Source of the DNA: Perognathus longimembris pacificus
Lineage: Eukaryota; Chordata; Mammalia; Rodentia; Heteromyidae
Assembly (NCBI RefSeq): GCF_023159225.1
Contig: NC_063174.1
Coordinates: 31,331,983 to 31,395,982, forward strand
DNA: 64,000 nucleotides
Direction of reading: 5' to 3'
The notes below the pieces were generated by a model. The model saw only the letters and a program-made list of their open reading frames with translations. It searched no databases and had not been told where the DNA came from. The position numbers were made by a program, and so were the translations under genes. Every line of letters starts with the position of its first letter. The first letter of the stretch is position 1. Below, piece by piece: positions 35,646 to 48,234 of this stretch.

Positions 35646-38630
35646 TCCAAGTTGGCTCCAAACCTCTTTTGTGTCCTATTGCAAGCTTTCTTCTGATTTG
35701 ATAATCGGATCCTGTTAGCGAAGTCCTGACTGTCTGATGTTATTTGCATGTGTCTCCTTGTTTCAAGATCGCAGGTAAACCATTCATGAGCCCGAGGCTG
35801 TGAGAAATGCTCGCTGCACCACGGAGAACTCTCACCAGATTTCCTGAAGCTGTCCTAGAAATACACATTGCAGATTGAGTCAGCATTACCAGGTAATCAC
35901 TAACTGAGCAGATATGACTGGTTAAATATGTATCCAGATAAATAAATGCTAATGTAGCATTACCATAACTCCCAAAATCAATAGAAAGGGTTGTTTATGT
36001 AGATGGCTTCTGGGTAGAAGTCCATATGGGTTTGTATATAAAGGATATTTGTGGGCTGGCAGCTTTTCCATAGACTCGTGTGGTGAGCAGAGTGGACCAA
36101 ATTAGTTAGACTGGCTCTGGGAATGTGTCAAGTGAAAATCTGAGCACATTGGTGCACACCTGGATGAAAGAAATGATGAGAACCCCCCCCCCCCAAGTTG
36201 CTTGAAGAGGTTGTGGCAATGTTTTAAATTTAATCTGCATTAAGTTTGTGATGGTAGAAACCTGTCTATACTAAGCACTTGACACTCAGTGCTTAAGAGG
36301 GAATCTGTTGTTTACACGAGCACTTGGCTTTGTAGCACTGTGTGACTTTCACATGTGCTGTTCTATCTGTGTGCAGGAGAAAACTGCCAGCACATAGCAA
36401 TCAGATTCCCTCGTAAATATATATCACGTTGCATTTTTGCCTGCTCCTTAGCCTGCCTTTACTAAAAATAAAAACAGAATATTTTCTATTCAGACACCTA
36501 CTTGAAATGTTACCTAGCCTTATGGTATGGATTTATGAGTAGCATGAAATGTGACATTATCTCTGTAGCTGCTTACAGAAACATCTGTAGTTTAAAAATA
36601 GGAAGCATTAAGGATAATCCTTGGAACCATCAAAAAAGTTAAGTGTTGAATTCAATAGTCTTTAGTAACACCCACTCGGATTCTTTCTTCTATCATGCTT
36701 AGTCTATTTGATTTACTACCAACTGCTATGAGGTGTGTTTGGAGTCTGTCTGCACCATCACTCTTAGGAAAGCTTGAGCAAAGCAGCCACAATATTTAGT
36801 TCATGTTCATGCTTTTCTCTCATGCATTAGTAATTTAGATATATATCATCTCTTATGCAATCTGCATAGGAGTTTACGCATCAGTGTCCTTTATGTGAAC
36901 TAGTTTGGCTTTCCACAGAGACCCCTGTTGCTATGCAAAGGGCAAGTGAAAGAGGTTATTACATTTAAATTTTGGTTCCATGATGAATACTATACAGAAC
37001 ATATTCAGTGCAATGTCGATGAACAGATCCCCTTTTTTAAAAAAACCCATTTATCAGAAAATCATTACTTTAGTATTTGGCTAAAAATAAAAATTAAATC
37101 AGTTAATATCATTATAATATAAATTTGGATGGATCTACAATTGGAGTGACTTCACCCATGCGTGGAACATAAGCAGAGATTTTTTAAAAGAATTGTATTT
37201 AAAGATCTCATTACCACCATCACACATATGCCAACTATATTATACAGGTATGGATTAGGAAGGGAACATTGCCAAGGGGCGTAAAGCTTAGATGGACTGG
37301 TTCTTGTGCACACTGAATTTGGAAGCTTTTAGATGTATATAAGCACTCAGGTTCGATGTTAGGGTGAGATACTTTCAGAGGATTTGGGAGATGCCATGAA
37401 GCATGTCTAAAACTTTTACTAAAAGAAGAAAATCCTTGCCCCCACACCTGAGCATCCTACTGATGGCTCACTCCAGCCAGATTTAGCAGTCCAAACACTG
37501 GCATTACAACAAGACCCCCAAACCAAAGACGGTCCAGCTCAGATTGCTCTTATTGTCAAAACAATATGTGCTTCAGGAACCTGAGGAGGGGTGGGGAGTA
37601 AAAGGAAATATCTCTCAGGAACAGAAGGAGGAGCAAATTGACCTAAACCCATCCATTCAACAGGAAAGCAAAGGAACAGAAGAAGTCTGCTTCACATCAG
37701 ACAATGAGCCAATCCTTGACAGTTCTCTATTTCATATACATATATATGAATATATATACACATATAGATGTATATATGTACATATATGTATATTTGAAAT
37801 ATATATTTGAAATATAAATACAGTCAATATGTTAATGTTTCTCCTTTTTAGTCTAACACAATAATTTTTGGCTTTTTTTTCCTTTATTCCCTACTTCAAG
37901 TTCTACAATGGGCCAATAAAAAGCCATTAAGTTTACTGCACTAATTCTCAGTGGGATTGGTGGGAAGACATTACTGAAAAGCACTAATGGTTTATTAATG
38001 TAGCTTAGCCTAATACTTAGAAAATAAAAGACTTTGTTTTGTATTAGAGATTATGGCAGGTAAAATGCAACAAGTCTTCTTAGTAGCAAATAGACAGGAG
38101 TCTTCTCAGTCAGTGGTTTCTGGGGTGATGTTGGGCGGGACCAGAGTACAGGGTGACTTTATATGCTTAGCAAAAGGGTTCCTGAGATAAAGTAGAAAGA
38201 AATGCTGGAGATACTGCAAAGAGAGTCTGGAGTCTCCTTTCTGTCCCCAGGTACTATTTTGTCTTATCATTTTATGGCTCACACTATTCAGGATAAGACT
38301 GAACACTGACTTAAGGGGATTGTCTGAGCTTGAACGTAACCCAATCTAACAAAGCACCTACATCTCTTTAGGAAAAGCACCCAGTGAATGAATGTCATTT
38401 CACTGTGCTGCCAGGTGGGAACACAGATCAGCTTCCATATTGAGGGAGCCTGGAGACTCATCCCACTCCTTACACAATTTTCAAACACTTGCTCTTAACA
38501 AGAAATGTAATGACAAGTTCCATCTTGAATTTTTCTTTCCCCTCATAGATACCAGAGCAATATTGACTTCTTAGATGTTTATGGTGCTATACGCAAAGGC
38601 CAAGTGGTGATGGTGGTATCAAAAATGAAA
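34990..38630. other. putative first-intron sequence, no exon proven
   Basis: It holds a (TCTA)n tract, a G-run (35,232-35,244), a C-run (about 36,184-36,195) and an exon-like segment at 35,776-35,892: it follows CGCAG and ends ATTACCAG|GTAATC, but its frames stop quickly, so at best it is untranslated. 37,470-37,730 has an open frame (KGNISQEQKEEQIDLNPS) without recognised homology. Confidence 0.35.
35565..35645 (+). repeat. (TCTA)n tetranucleotide microsatellite
   Basis: About 20 perfect units, likely highly polymorphic. Confidence 0.98.
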
Positions 38631-38639
38631 GATAAAGGT

Positions 38640-38715
38640 TAAGGATGTAGTTCAGTAGTAGAGTTTTTGCCTAGTATTCATGGGCCTTGGGTTCAATCAC
38701 AAGCACTAAAAAATA
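38640..38715 (+). repeat. ID SINE
   Basis: TTAAGGATGTAGTTCAGTAG, 'TTTTTGCCTAGTATTCATGG', B-box-like GGGTTCAATCACAAGCAC and an A-rich tail. Confidence 0.8.
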
Positions 38716-39745
38716 ATTTAGACGATACAGATCGAACACTTCCCAAAAGGCTGTTGGTATTCATAGATCAGTAAGTTAGGCTCTTTTCCGAGTACCAGTC
38801 TTCAGTATCAAAGGAGATTACAGGATTTCTCTAGATATTATTGAGCTTTTTCTTTGCTAAAGAATGGGTATTTTGTCAGATAGTTCTTGCAAGCTACATC
38901 CGGTAATGTGATTGTTTGGACAATGTTCTTTCTGATTCATTCATTACCAGGCTCTCAGGTAAAGAAAAATAGAACATTAAGCCCCAAACCAAAAATTTGC
39001 TTCTAGAAGGTGTTAAATCACAGAGCGCATCCAAGCAGTCTACTGTGCTTGACCTCTAGCATTAGTAGGTCTAGGTTATTTTGAAAAATTGGCTTTGGAT
39101 CAGCATCTATGGTAAATTTGTTATTGCTTGGCGGGCCATATCTCATTTAATGGTGCTCTTTTTTGATTCAGAGACAATTTCCAGTGGAATAAGATGGGCT
39201 GTGGAGCTGCTGATATTCTTTTAAATATTACATGCCTGAGCTTGAGGCTATGCCAAGAGACGTGGAGTCTGATACCAGACAACACTGATGGTGTTTTGAG
39301 ACAGGCTTTTAAGTCATTGGCTGTCAGTATCTCTGGAAGACCCTAAGATAGTCTTCCAGAATCTTCAACATGTGGATAACTCTAAATTGCCGGTAAAGTC
39401 AATATTGTGCCTGGGGAAGAGGATAAATCTGACAAAACAGATTGCTCCATTGATTTAGAGCTTAAAATTGGCACTAGGTTCTGCCACCCTAGAGCACATT
39501 ACACAGAAAGGTGCTGGGCAAGTGCTTATGAGAGAAGAAAGGTAGTTGATGGAGTATTTTCCAATGTCAACAGAGCTAAAGTATACAGAAAGCACAGCTT
39601 TGCAGTCTTGAACTTTGCACCAGCCTAGCTTTGTGAATACACTTATGAATGTTTTATACAACCTGTTCCTAGCACCAAGGAGAGGATAAATGCCCTATAT
39701 ATAACATAATGCTGCTAAGTAGGATATGTATTTATGATTTCCAAA
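38716..39745. other. non-coding stretch, nothing recognised
   Basis: The open frame at 39,407-39,628 (73 codons, + strand) lacks splice context and known homology. Nothing else was seen. Confidence 0.4.
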
Positions 39746-39751
39746 ATGAGG

Positions 39752-40240
39752 TCACTGCAGTAATAATACATAACATTTATTGAGCAGAAAATATGAGCAT
39801 TTGTGAGTAGGCATTGAGTAAATGCTTTAAAAAAAATCTCATCTAGCTGGATGCTGGTGGCTCAAACCTGTTATACTGGTTACTCAGTAGGCTGAGATAT
39901 GAGGTTTACAGTTCAAAACCAGACTGTGCAAACAAATTTCGTATCTCCAATTAACTACTAAAAAGCCAGAAGTGGAATGGTCGCACAAGTGGTAGAGCCT
40001 TGATCAAACAAGCTGAGGGACAGTGTGTTCAAGTCTCAGTACCAACACACACACACACACACACACCCACACACACACCACGAGAGCTCATCAAATTGAC
40101 ATACCACTCACTAAGTTTGATATCATTCCCCCATTTAAAAGATGATGAGAAAACTCAGTCTCTTTGAACTTAAATGTCTTGCTCAAAAACACTAGGAAAA
40201 AAAATTATTGTAGGGCTAGTATTTGAACTTGAGCTGTGGG
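39752..40240 (-). repeat. MIR SINE split by a young SINE
   Basis: The left part (AACATTTATTGAGCAGAAAA to 39,841) and right part (AAAAGATGATGAGAAAACTC, 'GAACTTAAATGTCTTGCTCA' up to about 40,240) together follow the reverse-orientation MIR consensus. The composite SINE at 39,842-40,079 separates them. Confidence 0.65.
39842..40079 (+). repeat. 7SL/ID composite SINE with (CA)n tail, inside MIR
   Basis: GGATGCTGGTGGCTCAAACC head, CGTATCTCCAATTAACTACT middle, ID-like tail, then (CA)n at 40,044-40,079. CTCATC is present on both sides. Confidence 0.88.
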
Positions 40241-40244
40241 ACAG

Positions 40245-41555
40245 GTTATGCTAAAATATCTTAAGCTATGCAGCAAGATGATAGACGGTAGCTTGTGGTG
40301 ACTAAAGAGTTAAGTCTGAAGTCTTGATAAACAAAAGCAGCCATGGCTCTAGAGGAGATCTGAGAGTTTTCCACCAGGAAAGCATTATGCAGATATATAG
40401 GGACACACACTTTTCAAGGCTCATCCTAGGATATCATTACACAAAGAGAAATTAAGAAGTAAACGTAAAACTGGGATTCATGCTTTGTCCCCAATACAAG
40501 TTAGTTGTTGATCAAAATCGAACTCACTTTTCCCAACATTGATCACTCCCCACCATCTGTCTATGGACAGGACACACACATCGAATTTGGTTTTTGCAAT
40601 GTGCTCAATGATGTGTTGGGAAGAAAATGAAAATCCCATGACCCTCTCTTGGGCTTTTTCTCTGATGAAGAAAGATTACTATGACAGAGTTGTTCTTTGG
40701 CTTTCGTCTGTTTTCTCAAAGTGTTTGTAAATTAATTTGCTGATGATATTTTCTTAATGTCCTCTGCCTGGGCCATGTACCAAATGAAATCACTTGTACA
40801 ATAACAGGACTGGAGTTGTCTGGAGGCAGAAGCAAGAATAATAAGGAAGAGCATTTGAGCAATCTTTTGTAATTATATTTTAAACATTTATTTGAAGAGA
40901 TAAGTATGAATTGTACTGTACTGGACACTAATGATGGGTGGTCACTCTATCTGTGACTTTTAATTTGTTGCTTGTCAAAATTTTACTTTGTGAAATGCAT
41001 CAGAGGCTGGCACAGATATTTTGTGTGCCCAGAGGTTACAGCATTAAAAACAATTTTAATATTCAAGCTAGCAGTGGCCATTTCACCTTGAGAGATAAAT
41101 TTAGGTTCAGCCTAATTCTGTTTTATAATTTATATACTGTTCTCAAAGCTGGAATAGAAAGACAAAGTCATTTAGCTCTTTTTGGTCCATTTCATCAGCT
41201 TTATTGGATTTACAGACTGAGGTTGGATTTTAGCTTTAGGAGTATGGTAAACGTGCAGAATTATATGTGCAAACTGAATAACAAATGAACTTCATTATTT
41301 GCATGGTCAGAGTAACTCTAATTCATTATCCCAGTGAGAATATGGATGTTTCAAAAACAATCTATATTTCCTTCACCCCAAAATGTATTACCAATGGCAG
41401 CAAACCAGAAGCATTTTGCTTTCTAGAATCTTTCTAGAATCTGCACTGTACTTTTCAACTTGATCATTAGAAATAACTTATTGAAGTCTTTCAATTGTCT
41501 AGTGACAATCTAAGGTCTCTAGGAGGCCAGTTCAGATTTTGCTTCTGTGTGATTG
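40245..41555. other. unique stretch with a candidate conserved element near 41.0-41.3 kb
   Basis: No repeat recognised. 41,030-41,330 is AT-rich and stays open for 116 codons on + (40,938-41,288), but it has no recognisable domain. It also holds an octamer-like ATTTGCAT (41,298). It could equally be conserved non-coding DNA or nothing. Confidence 0.35.
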
Positions 41556-41569
41556 ATCTGTGTCTATGG

Positions 41570-41790
41570 ATACTTATCAGGGATGTTGTTTGAGCACTTA
41601 CTACATGCTAAGCATAGTGCCACTTTGCACAAATTATCTCTGTGATTTTATGAGCCAGCATATTTATATCCCCACTTTCCAGAAAGGATTTGTGGTGAGT
41701 TTATGTACTTTGTTCCAAATTAAATGATGAAGAAATGGTAGAGCTGGAGTTCAAGCCTGGTTTCCACAGACTTCAAAACCCCAACCCATA
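41570..41790 (-). repeat. MIR SINE
   Basis: 'GAGCACTTACTACATGCTAA', 'CCCCACTTTCCAGAAAGGAT', then GTAGAGCTGGAGTTCAAGCC: the reverse-orientation MIR consensus nearly end to end. Confidence 0.8.
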
Positions 41791-42869
41791 GCCACAATGC
41801 AGACTATGAACCCCAGGACCTCTCCGACCCACGGTTTCCTCATCTGCAGAGTGGAGGCAGAACCGAACCACATTATCAAGAAATAGTTTCTAGCCCTGTT
41901 TTTTTTTTTTTTGCCTTTTAATCCAACAAGAAAACAGATATATGAACTTAGGTTTGTTATATATTTTAGCCTAAAAGTTGGCAATAACCATGCTCTAAAA
42001 TTGGATGTGGAAAGCATTACAAATAGCTGAACAGCCGGCAAAGAAGTAATTGCCAAGCCCATACCAGCTGTGAAAGCTTTTCAGCATTTCAACAACCTAT
42101 GGGGGTGGCTTTTTTTTTTTCTTTTAAGCGCAATAAGCTATCTGGCAAGTGTACTGCCCGCAGAGGAACTGAGTCTCAAATCCAGACCTTTTGAGAATCG
42201 TCTCATGCATTCTGTATCATCTTAGGCTAACTGCTTGAATATAGTCAGTATTTTTGAACCCCAGAATCGCTTTATATGCATAGCTTTATCTTGATCTTGG
42301 AGCCTGAAAAATAAGTCTCTCTGACATTTGGTTCTCAAAACTAACCTTTCCTGTCTTGTATCATTCATTGAAGGTTTTTTAATTGGTTGTAAATGCTGTA
42401 GATTTTGCATTACTTTGGGAGATAAATTAAGAAGACATTTAATATATGTGTATATATATTCTTTATACATTATATATACATATAAAAACAATGTTTGCTT
42501 ATGGAAAAACTCTTCTCATTTCCAAGTATTTCCTCACTGCTCCCTTTACTGTGATAATTCATTGGACCTTGCTAAAAAGAGAAATGTGTGGCCTGTCTAG
42601 CCTAGGATGCTAATAACTGACATTGATGCTTCTTAATGTGAACTGAGGAATTCCTGTTGAAAAGTGACTTCATTCTTTACTCTCTAGTTAAAATCGCCCT
42701 GGTTATTGTGTTCATGAGACTAAAGCATTGCCCAGGAAGAAATAGCAGCAACAGCCAAAAGAATCAATAAAGCCAGTTGCTTGGCATTCTGATCTTAAGG
42801 CAATCAATTGATTGACTGATTTCAGCTTGGCTTTTGTTGCACTAACGTCCATTCCTGTCATGCTGTCTG

Positions 42870-43055
42870 AGGCTCCCAGCACGGGGTTCCCAGACCAGCA
42901 GCACTGACAGTGGCTAGAAATTTGTTTAAAATGCAAATTTCCCACTACCTACTGAAGCCCGCAGGAAGGAGGAAGGTGGGGGGCAACCATTTAGTATAAT
43001 GAGCCTTCAGGTGACTCTGGTGCTCCCCAACATTTGAATACTACCATTACATTAG
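42870..43055 (+). mobile_element. MER5-type hAT DNA transposon relic
   Basis: GGGTTCCCAGACCAGCAGCA, GAAATTTGTTTAAAATGCAA and 'CAGGTGACTCTGGTGCTCCC' match the short non-autonomous MER5 consensus. Diverged. Confidence 0.7.
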
Positions 43056-43324
43056 ATATTGTAAAAGAAGTAGGAATACATATCGCAAGGGATAAACAAA
43101 GTGTTATCACCTAATTATTTCATTAAGTACTTTAAAATCCTTCTAATGAAATGCAGTTGGCTAAAAACAACTCAGAGAGAACTGGGCTTAGTAATTCATT
43201 ACTTGTTTTTCATACATAATCTTTTTTTGTTCTTTTTTTCCCCTCAACCCTTTGAAGGCAGTGAAAAATCCACACAAGTTGGATATTGCTTTTTAGATTC
43301 AGGGGTCGCATACATATAACAGGT

Positions 43325-43432
43325 CTGGAGTAAGCAGATATAGTACAAGGGTAAGGTGCTAGCCTAGAAAGCACAAGGCCCCCCCCAGTTCAAATCTCAG
43401 TACTGTCCTTCCTACCACCCATAAAAAAAAAC
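43325..43432 (+). repeat. ID-like SINE (diverged)
   Basis: GTAAGCAGATATAGTACAAG, 'GTGCTAGCCTAGAAAGCACA', B-box-like CAGTTCAAATCTCAGTACTG. Confidence 0.6.
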
Positions 43433-44087
43433 CCAACCATTAAATTTGCTTCAGCTATCATTCCCTATCACTTTGTTTTTTAGGTTAGACACATAAGTGA
43501 TTTAAGAGTTTTGATTCCACTAACAAAACACACCCTTTAATTTAAAGTTCTCTTGAGTTTACAATCTACTATGACACCACCGAGAATTTGGAATGCTTTC
43601 AGGTGTGACTTTTAACTTTCCCTGTTTGTTCAGGGAAAACTACCCAGCTATAAAAAGCTGCAGGAAATTTCTTGCAGATGTCAAGTCAGAGGAAAAACTA
43701 GAAGAGCCAGGCACCTTAAGTCTGTTTTAAATATATAACTTAAAAATAAGAGATTTTTAGGGGGAAAGCATCACACGTCTTATGGTACATTTAACCAGTA
43801 CCTTGTCAACCTCACTTTTTTTGTGTGAACTAAATGATTTCAACAGACATATTTGAGAGTATACGGTAAAAATAATATAAATTATGTTTAAGAATGAGCT
43901 TACTTTCTGATCTGATCCCCTGAGGTTGATCATCCACTGAATTGTACTCAATTTACTTTCAGAATTCATTCATTGATTTGAATATATTGGAAGCCATTTG
44001 TCTTTTGGTTGATCCTGCCTCCTTTTTGTGGTCTGAGCGCCACCTAGAGTACACTCAAGGAACTCCCTTCACTGGATTTTTTCTAGA

Positions 44088-44335
44088 AATCTTTCTTGAC
44101 TCAGGAACTCTATCTTTCCTTAAACAAGTCAGTTAACAAGTTAATTAACAACTTGGAAGATACATTTAGAGATGGAGAAAGGGAATTATAACTACTTTAA
44201 AGAAGTTCCTGGTAACAAGACTACTTATTCTGATACAAGGAAACCACTATTTCTGGTACAGTATATCAACAATAGTATTTTGAAGGAGAAAGGGAAAGAT
44301 TTTCACTTTCAGATTATGCCGAAATCAAGTTTACT
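44088..44335 (+). pseudogene. decayed copy of the SERTA-gene last exon
   Basis: Sequence about 1.23 kb upstream of the live exon matches it piece by piece. TTAATTAACAACTTG (44,141) corresponds to 45,371, and the translated stretch YFKEVPGNKTTYSDTRK matches [17 protein letters not shown] in the live exon. It lacks about 20 bp in the SERTA core, has a frameshift between the LINNL part and the YFKEV part, and has no clear acceptor. It is therefore a broken tandem duplicate, not an alternative exon. The 2-exon unit was not duplicated whole: no copy of the 44,870 exon was found at the expected distance. Confidence 0.75.
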
Positions 44336-44869
44336 AGCCAGAGCCTTACATTTCTTTCATTTACTTATGACAGATACCCATTAAGCCATGTACTAGGATG
44401 ATGGGTATACTGTAACAATGTTCATAGGATTTTAGCCATACATACTTATTTCCTAAAAAGTGTAATTGTGTCACCAACCATTTTAGGCCAGTTGAAATAA
44501 CCTAACTGCATTAATATTTGCGGTGAATTGAGGAGTTTAACAGACTAATAAGTTGCTTATCTCCTCTGATTATGTTTTGCACATCAGTCTCACCTTGATA
44601 TTAAAAGATGTGGAATTTAAAAGAGTTTTAGCGTTTGACTTCAGAAGGGCTATAGAAGGAAACAAACCTGACTCTCCACATTTAGATGATTCATTTTGGG
44701 CCTGCCACAGCCTTTTGAGTCAAGGACAATGGCAGTGACAACATTCCTGGGTTGTTCAGTGAGGAGAAGGTATCAATTTGTGGGTTAACAAGCTCCTTTT
44801 TGACAAATAGAGTTAATGTCATAAACCACTCTTTCCCAATAATAATATCTGACTCTCTATTTTGTTTAG

Positions 44870-44985
44870 CTTATCCAACGAAAGTCTTACCATATTCATT
44901 AACAACGTCGAAAGTAGCCTACTTTAAGAGAAAATATGCAGAAGAAGAAGATTTACATCAAGATTACCATGGGTATTTTCCAAAA
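44870..44985 (+). CDS. SERTAD4-like gene, upstream coding exon
   Basis: Internal coding exon of a SERTA-domain protein. The acceptor is CTCTATTTTGTTTAG (AG at 44,868-44,869) and the donor is AAAA|GTAAGT (44,986). It begins after one codon base and ends in phase 0, which fits the next exon exactly. It encodes YPTKVLPYSLTTSKVAYFKR and then KYAEEEDLHQDYHGYFPK. The block TTSK-x-x-YFKRKY-x-EEED-x-H is shared with the segment just ahead of the SERTA domain in SERTAD4 (remembered sequence), a protein linked to transcription co-regulation. There is no in-frame ATG here, so at least one 5' coding exon is missing from this model. The frame also stays open upstream of the acceptor back to 44,719 but still without ATG. 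Confidence 0.82.
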
Positions 44986-45096
44986 GTAAGTATGTATTTT
45001 GTTGTTGTTGTTTTTTAATTATAAATGGTGTCAGTAGCAAAAAGCTCCCATTTTCATTTTCTTTAAAATTAAAACAAAATTATCTCTTGTAGTTGT

Positions 45097-45192
45097 AGAA
45101 ATGAGGTGCCATTTAACAAAACAGTTTATGAAAATAATGCATCTTCTCTATGTCACCTCCTTTACCATTCTCCCCCCACTTCTCCCTTAGTT
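45097..45192 (+). repeat. unclassified repeat shared with 5.0 kb
   Basis: 'GTGCCATTTAACAAAACAGT', then CATCTTCTCTATGTCACCTC and 'ACCATTCTCCCCCCACTTCT' resemble 5,020-5,108 (GTTGCCATTTAACAAAATAG ... 'TTCTCACCCATTCTTCTC'). It sits in the SERTA-gene intron. At 5.0 kb it directly precedes an L1 ORF2-like piece, so it may be an L1 fragment. Confidence 0.5.
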
Positions 45193-45250
45193 TCTTCATT
45201 TTGTGGTATGCACCATGGGCTCTTGACTGTCTACTTAGTTTTCATTTTAA

Positions 45251-45646
<396 letters not shown>

Positions 45647-48100
45647 AGTAACTGTTAAGTCCATTGCTAGTTTGTTTCTAAATGCCTGAACTGTTTCATA
45701 GTGAAGTTATTCATATAAGGCACTAATGACCAGTGCACTTGATATCAAAGACAAGATGCATGCTCAATGGGTGGGGAGGGGGGAGAATCATGAGTATTTC
45801 CTCAGCCATCCTTAGTACCAGCAAATTGAGTTAAAAATATGTCCACGTATCATAAAGCAGTAAGTTGGTGTGTTAGAAGCCAAGAATAAAAAAATAAGGC
45901 ATGTAGAAAAGGATCTTTGTGAAGCTGTTACAATGACTAAAATTTTAACTCCAACCCCACCCTATTTCCAAATTCTACCATTCTTACTAAAAGAATACAA
46001 AAAAGTAACACATTCAATCACTCATCCTAGATCCTCGAAGATTAAGACTGGATAGGATGACATTTCATATAGGGTCCAGGGGAGATGTTAATTCTTTCAG
46101 AAATGTTTTGGCTTGTCAAGCCTTGTGCCAAATAATTGTTTGATGAGATTCTCATTTTACCATTATCAACAGTTCAGGATGGGGCCAATGCTCACCATAC
46201 CTTCCCTTGTGGAATGTAACAACTCAGTACTCCAAATTGTCCATTCTATTCTTTTTTTGGGGGGGGGGGTTACGAGGCTTGATAGCATTTCATAAACTAG
46301 CAATTGCATATGGGCTTAAGTTCTAGGGGTTGATTAAAATTTGTGCTGGGTTTTTAAGAGTTTAAATTTTATTTATAATTTTTTATAAGCTGTGAAGCTC
46401 AGGACAAGCATAGGCAATTGAAAGAAGTTTTATGGGTTGATAGGTTTTTTTTTTAAAACCTTATGTGCAAAACTTGATGAGAACAATAGAAATTCTCCAT
46501 AACGTAATTTCTTCTTCTAGTTAAGAAGGCATTGAAGGCTGCCTGATGGAAGTTTGCACTGATTTTTGTATGGTAGTTGAGCATTCATTATTTGACAAGA
46601 TGTTTCAGAATGCTTTTGGTAGTGAAGTTTAGATAAGTCCCTCTATTTTATGAATTGAAAGATAATTATTTAAGCAGCTGGATAGATTCATGAGATTGTT
46701 AGAAGTGATTCATAATGTTCTTTGAAGTTTGAGTGAGATGCGTGACTTCTATGTCTGGAGTTTTTGTCCGATGAAGCATATCATTTAAAGACTTGCCATG
46801 AACTGGTAAAACAGATTGGGAAAACTAGGTGCCAAAGGTATATTTAAGAAAATACCAAAGACTTTAAGATGGTGGTGTTGAGGATAAGGAAAATCAGAGT
46901 TTAAAGTCAGGATTGCATAGTGAGTACTGTGAAAGGGTTTTAGAATGGTTTACTTACTAGTGTAGGCAAATAGATTTCTTTGTACATAGTAGTGAGAATC
47001 AAAGACATTACTTTAAGTGATATTACAAGCTTTTGGTGGTCATAGGCCTTTGCTCTTTAAATATGGTGACTTTCAACACCCTGTCTTCTCTGGCTGAAGG
47101 CTGACTTGTGACTGAGATGGAGTTTTTCTAGTCAAGAGAATTTTGTGTTTACTTTTGATTCGATACTTAACTTGAGCCCTCTAATGAATCACCAAGATAA
47201 TTAACATGGACACACTTGGTGTAAGAAATATTCATGCCCTAATTAGCCTGCATTGTTGAAGGCCACAGAGACATATAATTAATAAATGCCAGGCTTTTTA
47301 TTTAACTGCTCAGCTGAAAATAGGAATAATGCTTTAGAAGAAATTGAAAAATTATAACTGATGTAAAATTTAAAATGATGACTTAGTATAAATGATGAGA
47401 TTGCTTTAAAATCCAGACATAAATAGTTACAAAAAAATTTTAAGGGCAAAATTTTGCACCAAAGCTTAAAATTTTAATTTTATTGCTTATTAAAGAAAGA
47501 TCTTATTTCTCAGAAAGCTTCTTTCAAAATAGAAATTTCTTTTTAAAAATGGGGATACCCAACACTCCACATTTGGTAGGATAATTAAATTATTGTATCA
47601 CTAAAAATAGGATCAGATCTATAATACTTTGAATTTTTTCTGAAATGAACACTGGACTTGGTTTCAGACAGTGTCTCTAAGAGAAAGATAACCAATGCTG
47701 ATTAAAGAAACATTTTAAAAGCTACTGCTGAAGTTGGCTGAGGATAGAAATATACATGCTTTGAAATAGAAAAGGAAGAGAGAAAATGTGTGAATTAAAA
47801 TGTTTGCTTTATGTTAGAAACCTAAATGAAACAAGAACTCTTGGGCAAAGTAAGAGCCAGGAACAGATGTAAACATCTGTATTCTCCAATGGCATCATTA
47901 ATTAAGCTTTCTCATTCATACATTCATATACAGAAAAGGAAATGTCTTAGAAAACAGTGGTATTTGTGAATATGCTTTTTTCTTAAGATATATGTTGATT
48001 TCAAAACAGTTTAGAGAGTTGAATTTTTCCTAATATACAACTCATACATAAACCATTAACAAATGCTATCTTGATTTTTTTGAAAAAAATACTGTATTAA
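45647..48100 (+). other. SERTA-gene 3' UTR and repeat-poor downstream sequence
   Basis: No SINE or other recognised repeat for 2.4 kb. AATAAA-type hexamers occur near 45,886 and 47,281; either could end the transcript. A G-run follows a T-run at 46,252-46,268. Confidence 0.4.
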
Positions 48101-48102
48101 CA

Positions 48103-48230
48103 GCCAGATATGGTGGTGCATGCCTGTACTCTCAGCACTTGGGAGGCAGAGACAAGAGGACGGAGTTTGAGATTGAGCCTGGATTTACATTGGTGACATA
48201 GCAAAACTCTATCTCAAAACACAAACAGTT
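48103..48230 (+). repeat. B1 SINE
   Basis: GCCAGATATGGTGGTGCATG, 'CTCTCAGCACTTGGGAGGCA', then CATAGCAAAACTCTATCTCA and an A-rich tail: a classic B1 monomer. Confidence 0.9.
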
Positions 48231-48234
48231 TTGT

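Noticed and set aside
38053..38059. ATGGCAG|GTAAAA as the start exon of the SERTA gene
   Set aside because: The phase fits, but two codons before a moderate donor occur often by chance; noted only as a hypothesis.
44719..44869. Reading the SERTA frame straight through upstream of the 44,870 acceptor
   Set aside because: The frame stays open but contains no ATG, and a strong pyrimidine tract with AG sits at 44,869, so this is more likely intron.
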